Shown here one piece after another: positions 1-8,178 of a stretch of 64,000 nucleotides of DNA (position 1 is the first letter of the stretch; every line of letters begins with the position of its first letter). Made by a program: the position numbers and the translations under genes. Source of the DNA: Clostridia bacterium (GTDB lineage Bacteria > Bacillota > Clostridia > Christensenellales > Borkfalkiaceae); the NCBI GenBank assembly GCA_017505465.1, contig JAFVPE010000033.1:58951-122950 (forward strand), written 5' to 3'. Below the pieces are notes generated by a model, which was not told the origin of the DNA, searched no databases, and saw only the letters and a list, made by a program, of their open reading frames with translations.

Positions 1-3000
1 AACCCAACCCTCGCTTTCTTCTACAAACGCCCCGACGTTCACTTTCGCCGAAAAGAAGAAGTGATAGAGCGATTCTTTTTCAATCGCAACCTTGCATACG
101 TCTTTACTCGTGTACGTTTGCTGCACCGCATCCGTTTCGTCGTACAAGCTATAGGTGTACGATTTCGCGTAAGGCAAGAGCTCTTTTACCCCTACGTAGA
201 CGTATCCGTCCTGCCCCTCTTCGGCTTTTTCCACGTACGTTTTCGTAGCGGCGTCGTACGTATAATACTCTTTGCGCGGCGCATATTCCCCAAATACAAT
301 TTCGGGCGTAGGCGCAACCTTTACTTCGAAATTATACCGTCCGTCAACGAACTGATTATAGAACAAAAGCCGTTCGTCTGCCTCGTCCATTCTCATTTCA
401 AAGTCCACGGTGATTTGATTGGGCCCTACTTCCCATTTCGAGAAATACGAACCGGGAATCACCCACGTCCCCGTTTTGGATTCATAGACGGGCCCGTGAT
501 GGATTTGACTGCCTTGAAGACGCAAATAATGAGATATCCCCTGCACCAAAGGAACGGTGGAAACGTGCAAATCGCCGTCTATGATCTTCGTTTCGGCGTA
601 CATTTTATGAATAATTTTTTCCGTCCAATCGTACTTATTGTCACCTGTCTTTAAGTGGTAAATATCCGTTTCACTCGTTCTTGCAACAAGTCCCGGCGCC
701 GCATTGATACGCAAGACGTAATCGCCAACCAACTCCGATTTCACAAAGTTTGTTTCCCTTGTCAAAACACCCTTGGCAGAGTCAAGCAATCCCCCCGACG
801 GATCAAGTAGCTCGTAATCATCATCGATTTTGGTATTCAAATTCGACCAACTTGCGCTGTGTATAATGTCGCTATGTATATCCATGTCGTTTTTCACTTG
901 ATACTTCAATTGCGGATCGGTGGTAACTTTCAAATAGGTGTTTTCACTATCGATCGTCGTCACACCGTCCCCCTTCACGTAGATGGCAACGTTTAAGCTT
1001 GGATATTCCTTTAAGTAGGGCGCGAACTCAAATTCGGGGAAATCACAAGAGAAACTTCTATTCGAGCCTATTGCTCCGCTAAAGGATACGACGCTTTCTA
1101 CCCCGTACTCGTCCGCCGTCCAAGTGAGCCCGTACACGTTGTCCTCAACGTTGGAAATGGGCGCAAGCTTGCGGAAGGAAACTTCTTCGCTCTTTGGACT
1201 GTCAAAATACCAAACGCCCGTTTCCTTGCTTTGCGAATTGTCCCCGATAGCATGCACGGTAAGGCTCGCTTCCCCCGCGATTTTCCGTACAATTTTCCAT
1301 TCCGTGGAAGCTACCTTGGCGCTCGTGGACGTTTGATACTGCAAAACGGGATATTCCCCTTCGTACGCCCAATGAAGAATACCCTCTTGGATATACAAAT
1401 CCTTCGGCGTGCTCATAAAACGCAGCTCGTACTCCTTCCAAACTGAGCTCAACTGCGGATAGCCGTAATCTTGCATGGGTATTGCACGGGCACGAATGGT
1501 GATAGAACTCTCTTCCCCATCTGTGGGAAGGTATTCTTCGGGGATATAAAATTCATTTTTATCCCAACGAACGCTATATATACTTCCGTTGACGTCCACT
1601 TCCACTTGGTGGTTATTGCTCTCAAAGCTCACGCACGAAGACGGGGGTGCAAAGCTCACGCCCTTGATTTCAGGCACTTTGCTTCTCGCAAGCTGTTCCC
1701 TATTCGTCGCCCCTCGCGTGGGGATTCCGTCGGTGAAATGCGGCGTCGCTTGGAAAGTATAACGGGTGTAATACTCGCCTGCGGGCATCGTCCAATCAAA
1801 GCTATATTCGCCGCCCGTTACCGATATTTCTTCCGTTTCGACAACGTACTCCTCCCCCTTCGATCCACTGTAGGTCAACGTAAAGGCGCTTGCGCCTTCC
1901 ATATTGTTCACCGTGATATGCACGGTATCGTCCCCTGTCGGCACGATATTGATTTGCGGCTCGTAGGCGATACGCACTTTATGCGTAGACGGAATATAAT
2001 ACGCCCCGTCTTCCGTGGCAACGGGGTGAATTTTCAATTCCGAAACCCCTTCCTTGCCAATATCCAAGTAGTTGCATCTGTTCGCGGTGATATCTTCGAC
2101 CTGTTCGCCGTTAATCCAAAGCAGCTGTCTGCTAGACTGCGAATCCCACTCAAAAGTCGTTTCGCCCTTTACGCAACGCACTTCCGTCACGCCGCCAAGA
2201 CACTTGGGCGTATAGGAACACGGCGCGGGGGAAACAAACTTTTTCGCATCCTTCAAATCTTCTTGCAAGCGAGTTGTGATTTCACAAGTAAAGCCGCTTG
2301 TTTGGGGCATATAAAGGTACTCTTCTATCCCTTCACGCACCACAAGCTGCTCATCGCCGTCCTTGATCGTGACGAGATACACGATGTCTTTAAAAGAATA
2401 AGGCAAAGCCGTTGGAATAGGGCCTACCCACCATTCAAGCTTCCCTTTCGCATAGGTCGCGCCTTCAACAATGGGCGCAAGCGCCGCTTGACTTTCCGTT
2501 TTCAAGCTAATGCAAAAGGCGGAATCGTCGCCACAAGGGGCTACCGATACCGTTTTCAGCACCCCTTCTTCCAAATACGGGCGAATGTCTATTTCGCAGG
2601 TTTCCACTACTTCCTGTTTGATGGGCGACATAACCATGTACGAGGTGACGCCTTCTACGGGCTCCCACGAGAGCGTTCCTTTTTCCGTATCGAGAAGGAG
2701 CGTTCTTACGTACAAACACTTCACGGGCACCCGTTCCACCCACAACGGATCTCCGCCGTTTGAGTTCATCGCTTCGATTTTCACCACCGCTTCTTCGCCC
2801 GCTCTGCGGATTTTATCCGTTTCGTCCCCCAAAAAAGAATCATTGGGTGCACCGTCGACGTTGCCGCCTACGTAATCGCTAAAAACAACGTCCCCGTCCT
2901 TCGTTTCAATGGTTACGAAATAATGGTCGACGCTCGGATCGCAATCCCACGAAAGTCGGCTCGTTTCCATATCGTACGAGAGATGAATGGCACTCCCGTC

Positions 3001-3117
3001 CGACAATTTATCTTTATTGTTGCGCACCGCGCCAAAACACCCTGCGCACAACATAAGCAGTCCCAACGTTACGTTGAGAATGCAAATCAAAAATAATCTT
3101 TTCAACCATTTGCGCAT
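1..3117 (-). CDS. Giant surface lipoprotein with fibronectin-III-like repeats (3' end outside window)
   Basis: An uninterrupted reading frame of 1039 codons runs off the left edge; I checked the stretches outside the long shadow frames codon by codon and found no stop. It starts at an ATG 5 nt after an AGGTGAT ribosome binding site. Residues 1-26 form a signal peptide with lipobox L-C-A-G-C, so the mature protein should be lipid-anchored on the outer face of the membrane. The rest is a series of beta-rich segments of about 90-110 residues with recurring patterns such as LSWD, YSVRWD and LHWAYEGE, which resemble FN3 or Ig-like repeats. No catalytic motif is visible. Likely role is adhesion, glycan binding or scaffolding (inference). 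It follows the trxA terminator and appears to be transcribed alone. The C-terminus is not seen. Confidence 0.85.
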   Translation of the reverse strand, partial: MRKWLKRLFLICILNVTLGLLMLCAGCFGAVRNNKDKLSDGSAIHLSYDMETSRLSWDCDPSVDHYFVTIETKDGDVVFSDYVGGNVDGAPNDSFLGDETDKIRRAGEEAVVKIEAMNSNGGDPLWVERVPVKCLYVRTLLLDTEKGTLSWEPVEGVTSYMVMSPIKQEVVETCEIDIRPYLEEGVLKTVSVAPCGDDSAFCISLKTESQAALAPIVEGATYAKGKLEWWVGPIPTALPYSFKDIVYLVTIKDGDEQLVVREGIEEYLYMPQTSGFTCEITTRLQEDLKDAKKFVSPAPCSYTPKCLGGVTEVRCVKGETTFEWDSQSSRQLLWINGEQVEDITANRCNYLDIGKEGVSELKIHPVATEDGAYYIPSTHKVRIAYEPQINIVPTGDDTVHITVNNMEGASAFTLTYSGSKGEEYVVETEEISVTGGEYSFDWTMPAGEYYTRYTFQATPHFTDGIPTRGATNREQLARSKVPEIKGVSFAPPSSCVSFESNNHQVEVDVNGSIYSVRWDKNEFYIPEEYLPTDGEESSITIRARAIPMQDYGYPQLSSVWKEYELRFMSTPKDLYIQEGILHWAYEGEYPVLQYQTSTSAKVASTEWKIVRKIAGEASLTVHAIGDNSQSKETGVWYFDSPKSEEVSFRKLAPISNVEDNVYGLTWTADEYGVESVVSFSGAIGSNRSFSCDFPEFEFAPYLKEYPSLNVAIYVKGDGVTTIDSENTYLKVTTDPQLKYQVKNDMDIHSDIIHSASWSNLNTKIDDDYELLDPSGGLLDSAKGVLTRETNFVKSELVGDYVLRINAAPGLVARTSETDIYHLKTGDNKYDWTEKIIHKMYAETKIIDGDLHVSTVPLVQGISHYLRLQGSQIHHGPVYESKTGTWVIPGSYFSKWEVGPNQITVDFEMRMDEADERLLFYNQFVDGRYNFEVKVAPTPEIVFGEYAPRKEYYTYDAATKTYVEKAEEGQDGYVYVGVKELLPYAKSYTYSLYDETDAVQQTYTSKDVCKVAIEKESLYHFFFSAKVNVGAFVEESEGWV

Positions 3118-3133
3118 AAGTATCACCTACCTT

Positions 3134-3215
3134 AACCAAAGTATTATAATGACGACAAGCCAAAAAGCACTGAAAAGACGACTTTTGGACTCGTTCGGAT
3201 TATATTGCTTTGGTT
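3134..3215 (-). repeat. Palindromic interspersed repeat, copy R1
   Basis: An 82 bp element with terminal inverted repeats (AACCAAAG-YA-WTATAAT at one end, ATTATAAT-A-CTTTGGTT at the other) around an inner imperfect hairpin. About 89% identical by eye to the copy at 63862-63942 in the opposite orientation; most differences are transitions. It lies just upstream of the lipoprotein gene, between the trxA terminator and that gene's ribosome binding site. It has no long open reading frame, so it looks like a MITE or REP-type repeat. Confidence 0.7.
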
Positions 3216-3231
3216 ACCTCTATTATAAAAT

Positions 3232-3262
3232 AAAATCCCTCTTTTTTCAAGAGGGATTTTAG
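3232..3262 (-). terminator. Intrinsic terminator after trxA
   Basis: Perfect 12 bp stem (AAAATCCCTCTT pairing with AAGAGGGATTTT) around a short loop, followed on the minus strand by a T-rich tract. It is six bases beyond the trxA stop codon. Confidence 0.85.
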
Positions 3263-3267
3263 ATTTT

Positions 3268-3591
3268 TTAAAGATTTTTTTCTACAAACGCCACAAGCAT
3301 CGCTTCGGGTACAAACCCAAGACTGTTGTCCACAGGTTTACCGCCCTTGAATGCGATGACGTTGGGAATGGACGTGATGCCGTATTTGATTGCCGCCGCC
3401 TCGCTGTCTTCTTCGTCGATGTCGATTTTTACAAACACCGCTTCCCCTTCGTATTTATCGGAAATTTCCTCAAAAACGGGAGCAAGCATTCTACAAGGAC
3501 CGCACCAACTCGCCCAAAAATCACAAAAAACAGGGACGGAAGAGCTTGCAATCAATTCTTCCAAAGCTTCCGCATTTACGTATTTTACCAT
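3268..3591 (-). CDS. trxA: Thioredoxin
   Basis: 107-residue thioredoxin, the usual length. The redox motif WCGPC is at residues 29-33 and the cis-proline of the TSIP loop at residue 76. It reduces disulfides of cytosolic proteins using electrons from thioredoxin reductase, which is not in this window. It starts 28 nt after hisS and ends at a strong terminator, so hisS-trxA may be co-transcribed. No unusual residues were seen. The single CXXC pair and absence of a signal peptide or extra domain make a Dsb-type or DsbD-like role unlikely. Confidence 0.95.
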   Translation of the reverse strand: MVKYVNAEALEELIASSSVPVFCDFWASWCGPCRMLAPVFEEISDKYEGEAVFVKIDIDEEDSEAAAIKYGITSIPNVIAFKGGKPVDNSLGFVPEAMLVAFVEKNL

Positions 3592-3619
3592 AATTGTTCC
3601 TCCTTACGTTTAGTTTGTC

Positions 3620-4870
3620 TTATTTGTTTTGAAAGTATGTCAAAGCGGCGTCGAAAGAGACCTGCTCACTCGTACCGTCCGACATATTTTTCACGTTCAT
3701 AACCCCTTCCGCAAGCTCGTTACCGCCGATGACCGCAACGTATTTTGCACCGAGCTTGTCCGCATACTTAAACTGCGCCTTTACCGAACGTTCCATGTGG
3801 TCGATTTCCACAAACACGCCGTTTTTGCGAAGCGCAATGGCAAGCTCAAACGCCTTTTTGCGGCATTCGCCGTCCATACCTGCAATATATACGGTGGGTT
3901 TCGCCGGTTCGGGAATGACAACGCCCGTCTGTTCCATCATGATAAGCAATCTTTCGATGCCTGCCGCAAAACCGACTGCGGGCATAGGATTGCCGCCGAG
4001 CTGCTGTATAAGTCCGTCGTATCTACCGCCTGCGCAAACGGTGCCCTGTGCGCCAATCGACGTGGACACGAATTCGAATACGCTGCGCGTGTAGTAATCA
4101 AGCCCACGCACGATACGGGGATCGATTATATAGCTTACGCCTGCAAGATCAAGGCAAGCCTTCAACTGCTCGAAATGCTCCGCGCACTCCTCGCAAAGAT
4201 AATCGAGAATGGACGGTGCGGCAACGTTGATTTTCTTGCACGCATCTTCCTTGCAGTCCAAAAGGCGCAAGGGATTTTTCTCAAAACGGGTTTTGCAATC
4301 GTAGCAAAGCTCGCCAAGGTGGGGTTCAAAGAATTCTTTGAGCGCCTTGTTGAATGCCGCGCGGCAGGTGGGACAGCCAATCGAGTTGATATAGAGCTGC
4401 ACGTTCAAGCCGAGCTTCTTTAAAAGCGTATCTGCCATGACGATGGCTTCCGCATCCGTTTGTGCGCTCTTCGAGCCGAAAATTTCCACGCCGAATTGGT
4501 GGAATTCACGAAGTCTGCCTGCTTGGGGACGTTCATAACGGAACGCCGGCGTGATATAGTACATTTTTGCAGGCAAAACGCCGTTTATCAAACCGCTTTC
4601 GATAAACGAACGCACCGCCCCTGCCGTACCTTCGGGTTTGAGCGTAATAGAACGGTCACCCTTGTCCTTGAAGGTGTACATTTCCTTCGTAACGATGTCC
4701 GTCGTGTCGCCCACCCCGCGTTGGAAAAGCTCGGTGTGTTCAAAGGTAGGCGTGCGGATTTCTTTCAAATTGAAAAGCCCTGCGACTTCGCGCGCCATAT
4801 CTTCTACGTATTGCCATTTGTAAGAATCTTGGGGCAGAACGTCCTTCGTGCCCTTGGGAATATTGATCAT
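3620..4870 (-). CDS. hisS: Histidine--tRNA ligase
   Basis: Charges tRNA-His with histidine. I chose the ATG at 4870 (416 aa, N-terminus MINIPKGTKD) because class II HisRS proteins start here; an upstream in-frame ATG would add 13 unconserved residues. Class II motif 2 with the FRYERPQAGR signature is near residues 110-119. The histidine-specific GLDYYTRSVFEF segment and motif 3 (GFAAGIERL) follow, then the C-terminal anticodon-binding domain. It sits between hslU and trxA on the same strand. The ribosome binding site is only AAGGA. The paralog HisZ is unlikely because all catalytic motifs are intact. Confidence 0.96.
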   Translation of the reverse strand: MINIPKGTKDVLPQDSYKWQYVEDMAREVAGLFNLKEIRTPTFEHTELFQRGVGDTTDIVTKEMYTFKDKGDRSITLKPEGTAGAVRSFIESGLINGVLPAKMYYITPAFRYERPQAGRLREFHQFGVEIFGSKSAQTDAEAIVMADTLLKKLGLNVQLYINSIGCPTCRAAFNKALKEFFEPHLGELCYDCKTRFEKNPLRLLDCKEDACKKINVAAPSILDYLCEECAEHFEQLKACLDLAGVSYIIDPRIVRGLDYYTRSVFEFVSTSIGAQGTVCAGGRYDGLIQQLGGNPMPAVGFAAGIERLLIMMEQTGVVIPEPAKPTVYIAGMDGECRKKAFELAIALRKNGVFVEIDHMERSVKAQFKYADKLGAKYVAVIGGNELAEGVMNVKNMSDGTSEQVSFDAALTYFQNK

Positions 4871-4918
4871 AAGTTTGTCCTTTATAGTGTATTGAATGTT
4901 AAGCGGCAATTCATTTTA

Positions 4919-6226
4919 TTATAAAACGTATTTTTTGAGATTTCTATCGCCCGTGAGCTTTTGCAAATGCTCGTCTACGTACTTTTTGTCGATACGCAAC
5001 GTGAACGTGGGATAGTCGCCGCCGGCATTGAAGGAAATATCTTCCAAAAGGTATTCCATTACCGTGTGCAAACGTCTTGCGCCGATGTCTTCGGACGTCA
5101 AGTTAAGCTCTACGGAAACTTCCGCAATCCGCTCGATTGCCCCTTCGTCAAACTGCAAGTCGATGTTGTCCACACTCAAAAGCTGTCCGTATTGGAAGGT
5201 AAGGGAGTTTTCCGTTTCCGTCAAAATACGCACGAAATCTTCCTTCGTCAAGCTTTGCAGCTCCACCGAAACGGGGAATCTGCCTTGGAGTTCGGGAATC
5301 AAATCTTCCACCGCCGCCACGTGGAACGCACCTGCCGCAATGAAGAGAATGAAATCCGTCTTAATCGGACCGTATTTCGTAACGACAGTCGAGCCTTCTA
5401 CGATGGGCAAGATATCACGCTGTACCCCTTCTCTCGAAACGTCCGCGCCGCCGCGGTTGCCCTTGCCTGCAATTTTATCGATTTCATCGATAAACACGAT
5501 GCCGTCGTTTTCCGCACGGTACACCGCTTCCGCCTTGATTGCGTCCTCGTCCACAAGCTTGGAAGATTCTTCTTCGAGTGCAATTTGAAAAGCTTCACGC
5601 ACCGAAAGACGGCGTTTTTTCTTCTTCTGCGGGAACATATCCCCAAAGATACTGCCGATAGAAATCGCCGCGCCGCCGGGCATAAGCTCCATATTTTGAG
5701 GAACGTCAAGCACTTCCATTTCAATCATGAAATTATCGTACGAGCCCTTGCGAAGACCGTCCAAAAGATTCGCTTCAAAAATTTCCTTATCGAGCCCGTT
5801 TCTCTCGTCCTTTTTTGCTTCGGCGAGCAGCTTCACAAGCTTCTTTTCCGCAAGCGCCGTCGCCTTTGCCTTCACTTCCTCTTCCTTTTCCGATTTTACA
5901 AGTCGGTAAGCGCATTCCGCAAGGTCGCGGATCATACCCTCCACGTCCTTACCTACGTACCCGACTTCGGTGTATTTCGTCGCTTCCACCTTCACGAAGG
6001 GCGCACGCACAAGCTTGGCAAGACGTCTTGCGATTTCCGTTTTACCTACCCCCGTAGGCCCTTTCATAATGATGTTCTTCGGCGTGATTTCCTCTCGGAT
6101 TTCAGGGGGGAGCTGCGCTCTGCGGTAACGGTTGCGAAGGGCGATTGCCACCGCCTTTTTCGCTTCGTCTTGCCCGATGATGTATTTGTCTAATCTACTA
6201 ACGATTTGTTTGGGGGATAAGCTCAT
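4919..6226 (-). CDS. hslU: HslU/ClpY unfoldase ATPase of the HslVU protease
   Basis: 435-residue AAA+ ATPase that unfolds substrates and feeds them into the HslV chamber. Walker A GPTGVGKT is at residues 56-63, the substrate-gripping pore loop GYVGKD at 89-94, Walker [10 protein letters not shown] follows the I-domain, and the sensor region GRFPV is present. The start codon overlaps the hslV stop by 4 nt (ATGA), a sign of translational coupling and 1:1 expression. The C-terminal tail ends in the usual hydrophobic residues that dock into HslV. Bacillus calls the pair codX-codW. Confidence 0.96.
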   Translation of the reverse strand: MSLSPKQIVSRLDKYIIGQDEAKKAVAIALRNRYRRAQLPPEIREEITPKNIIMKGPTGVGKTEIARRLAKLVRAPFVKVEATKYTEVGYVGKDVEGMIRDLAECAYRLVKSEKEEEVKAKATALAEKKLVKLLAEAKKDERNGLDKEIFEANLLDGLRKGSYDNFMIEMEVLDVPQNMELMPGGAAISIGSIFGDMFPQKKKKRRLSVREAFQIALEEESSKLVDEDAIKAEAVYRAENDGIVFIDEIDKIAGKGNRGGADVSREGVQRDILPIVEGSTVVTKYGPIKTDFILFIAAGAFHVAAVEDLIPELQGRFPVSVELQSLTKEDFVRILTETENSLTFQYGQLLSVDNIDLQFDEGAIERIAEVSVELNLTSEDIGARRLHTVMEYLLEDISFNAGGDYPTFTLRIDKKYVDEHLQKLTGDRNLKKYVL

Positions 6227-6837
6227 TCTTCATCCTCCTTTTTTGCACGTTTTTTCGCCGTTTTCTTTTCCTTTACAGGGGGCAGGGATGCGTTGAGTTC
6301 CGCCCCTACCGTTTCGCAACGGATATGGTCGTTGGTAAATACGCAAATTTCCGACGCAATTTTAAGCGCTTTTTTGGCGATCTCTTCTGCGGAATACTCC
6401 GTTTCTTGATACAAAGCGCGCGCCGCCGCCAACGCATAGTTACCGCCGCTTCCAATGGCGCAAACCCCTTCGTCCGGCTCGATTACTTCGCCCGTACCCG
6501 AAAGGATAAGCAAGGTGCTTTCGTCCGCCGTGATCATCATCGCGTCCAATTTTCTACCCACCTTGTCACTTCTCCAAAGCTCCGCAAGCTCCACCGCCGA
6601 GCGCATAAGATTGCCCCCGAACTTATTGAGCATACCTTCAAAACGCTCTGTAAGTGCAAAGGCGTCCGTCACCGAGCCTGCAAAGCCCAAAATGACCTTA
6701 CCGCCGAAAATTCTACGCACCTTCACCGCCGTATTTTTGAAAATAACCGATTCGCCCATCGTGACTTGCCCGTCGCCGGCAATCGCCGTTACGCCGTTTC
6801 TCTTGACTGCGCAAATCGTCGTTCCTCTAAATTCCAT
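6223..6837 (-). CDS. hslV: HslV/ClpQ protease subunit
   Basis: 204-residue proteasome-like peptidase that forms the double-hexamer core of HslVU. The conserved start GTTICAV, followed by AGDGQVT, places the probable catalytic threonine at residue 6, so a short propeptide (MEFRG) must be removed. This arrangement is common in clostridial HslV, unlike Escherichia coli where the threonine follows Met directly. [14 protein letters not shown] is the conserved helix. An unusual Lys/Glu-rich tail of about 20 residues follows the folded domain. The gene sits 15 nt after trmFO and overlaps hslU by 4 nt. Confidence 0.95.
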   Translation of the reverse strand: MEFRGTTICAVKRNGVTAIAGDGQVTMGESVIFKNTAVKVRRIFGGKVILGFAGSVTDAFALTERFEGMLNKFGGNLMRSAVELAELWRSDKVGRKLDAMMITADESTLLILSGTGEVIEPDEGVCAIGSGGNYALAAARALYQETEYSAEEIAKKALKIASEICVFTNDHIRCETVGAELNASLPPVKEKKTAKKRAKKEDEE

Positions 6838-6852
6838 ACTTTTACTGTCCTT

Positions 6853-8178
6853 TTATTGATTTTGCTGCTTCGCAAGCTCCCCTTTCACCGTTTCAAGCGC
6901 TCTTTCCGCCAACGCGCGATACCTTTCCTTTTTATCGCGAATCCGCGTAGACATCGGCGCAAGAATACCGAAATTGGCGTTCATCGGTTGGAAGTCCTTT
7001 GTAAGCGTAGAAATATGCGTTTGGAGCGCACCGCACACCGTGCGGTCGTCAAATTCAAGCTGCGGCCTTTCCAAAATTTCGTCCGCAATGCGGATCGCCA
7101 CCAAAAGTCCGCTTGCCGCACTTTCCACGTAGCCTTCCACCCCCGTGATTTGTCCTGCGAAAAACAACCTACGGTTATTCTTAAACGAAAAATCTCGATT
7201 TAAAACATCGGGAGATTGAATATACGTATTTCTATGCATAACGCCATAGCGCAAAAATTCCGCATTTTTAAGGGCAGGAATCATCGAAAATACCCTTTTT
7301 TGTTCGGGAAATTTCAAGTTTGTTTGGAAACCTACGAGATTGTAGGTCGTTCCTTCTTCGTTCTCTTTACGGAGCTGCAATACGGCGTAAGGACGTTTTC
7401 CGTCCTCATCTGCAAGCCCTACGGGCTTGAGCGTACCGTACCGCAAGGTATCCACCCCACGGCTTGCCATAACTTCCACAGGCATACACCCTTCGAAAAT
7501 TTCTCGCTTTTCAAAGGCGTGCAGCTCGGCTTTTTCCGCCTTTAACAGCTCGTCTACGAAAGCGTAATACTCTTCCTTGGTCATCGGGCAGTTGATATAA
7601 TCGCCCGTCCCCTTACCGTATCTATCCCCCGTAAATGTGCAGGTCATATCCACGCTATCCGCCGAAACGATGGGTGCGGACGCATCGTAGAAATGCAAAC
7701 CGCCGCCCGTAACACGCAAAATATCTTCGCTCAAAGCTTCCGCAGTGAGCGGTCCCGTTGCGATAATCGCATACCTGTCCCCGTCCTTTTCTATTTCGGG
7801 GAGCTTTTCCACTTCTTCGGATACAAGCGTAAGGTTGGGGCAATTTTTCAATTTTTCGGTGATATACGCCGAAAACTTTTCCCTATCCACCGCCAAGGCT
7901 GCGCCGGCAGGCACTTTGGTATTGTCCGCCGCCTCGATAATCATCGAGCCAAGCAAACGCATTTCTTCCTTCAAAAGCCCACACGCATTGGCGTACACGT
8001 CGTTGCTTTTCAACGAATTGGAACAAACGAGCTCCCCATAATTCTCACTCTCGTGCGCAGGGGTAAATTTCTTCGGTTTCATTTCGACGAGCGTCGTTTT
8101 AATACCGTGCGAAGCGAGATAATACGCCGCTTCACTCCCGGCAAGACCGCCGCCGATTACAAGTACTTCTTTATTCAT
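6853..8178 (-). CDS. trmFO: FAD- and folate-dependent tRNA (uracil-54-C5)-methyltransferase
   Basis: 441 residues, full length for TrmFO, which makes ribothymidine at position 54 of the tRNA T-loop using methylenetetrahydrofolate and FADH2. The N-terminal FAD-binding motif is VIGGGLAGSEAA (residues 7-18), and the family signature CSNSLKSNDVYANACGLLK is near residues 52-70. The start overlaps the topA stop by 8 nt and hslV follows 15 nt later. The order topA-trmFO-hslV-hslU matches the Bacillus codV neighbourhood. The lack of a MnmG-type C-terminal domain excludes GidA. Confidence 0.96.
   Translation of the reverse strand: MNKEVLVIGGGLAGSEAAYYLASHGIKTTLVEMKPKKFTPAHESENYGELVCSNSLKSNDVYANACGLLKEEMRLLGSMIIEAADNTKVPAGAALAVDREKFSAYITEKLKNCPNLTLVSEEVEKLPEIEKDGDRYAIIATGPLTAEALSEDILRVTGGGLHFYDASAPIVSADSVDMTCTFTGDRYGKGTGDYINCPMTKEEYYAFVDELLKAEKAELHAFEKREIFEGCMPVEVMASRGVDTLRYGTLKPVGLADEDGKRPYAVLQLRKENEEGTTYNLVGFQTNLKFPEQKRVFSMIPALKNAEFLRYGVMHRNTYIQSPDVLNRDFSFKNNRRLFFAGQITGVEGYVESAASGLLVAIRIADEILERPQLEFDDRTVCGALQTHISTLTKDFQPMNANFGILAPMSTRIRDKKERYRALAERALETVKGELAKQQNQ

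Noticed and set aside
1471..2763. 430-codon plus-strand frame inside the lipoprotein gene
   Set aside because: Antisense to a continuous minus-strand coding frame with signal peptide and good start; the translated product is Arg/His/Phe-rich and unlike any protein.
3160..3262. Small peptide MTTSQKALKRRL... readable in R1 and R2
   Set aside because: R2 ends it after 22 residues, R3 breaks it, and changes do not favour synonymous sites; hairpin pairing explains the sequence better.
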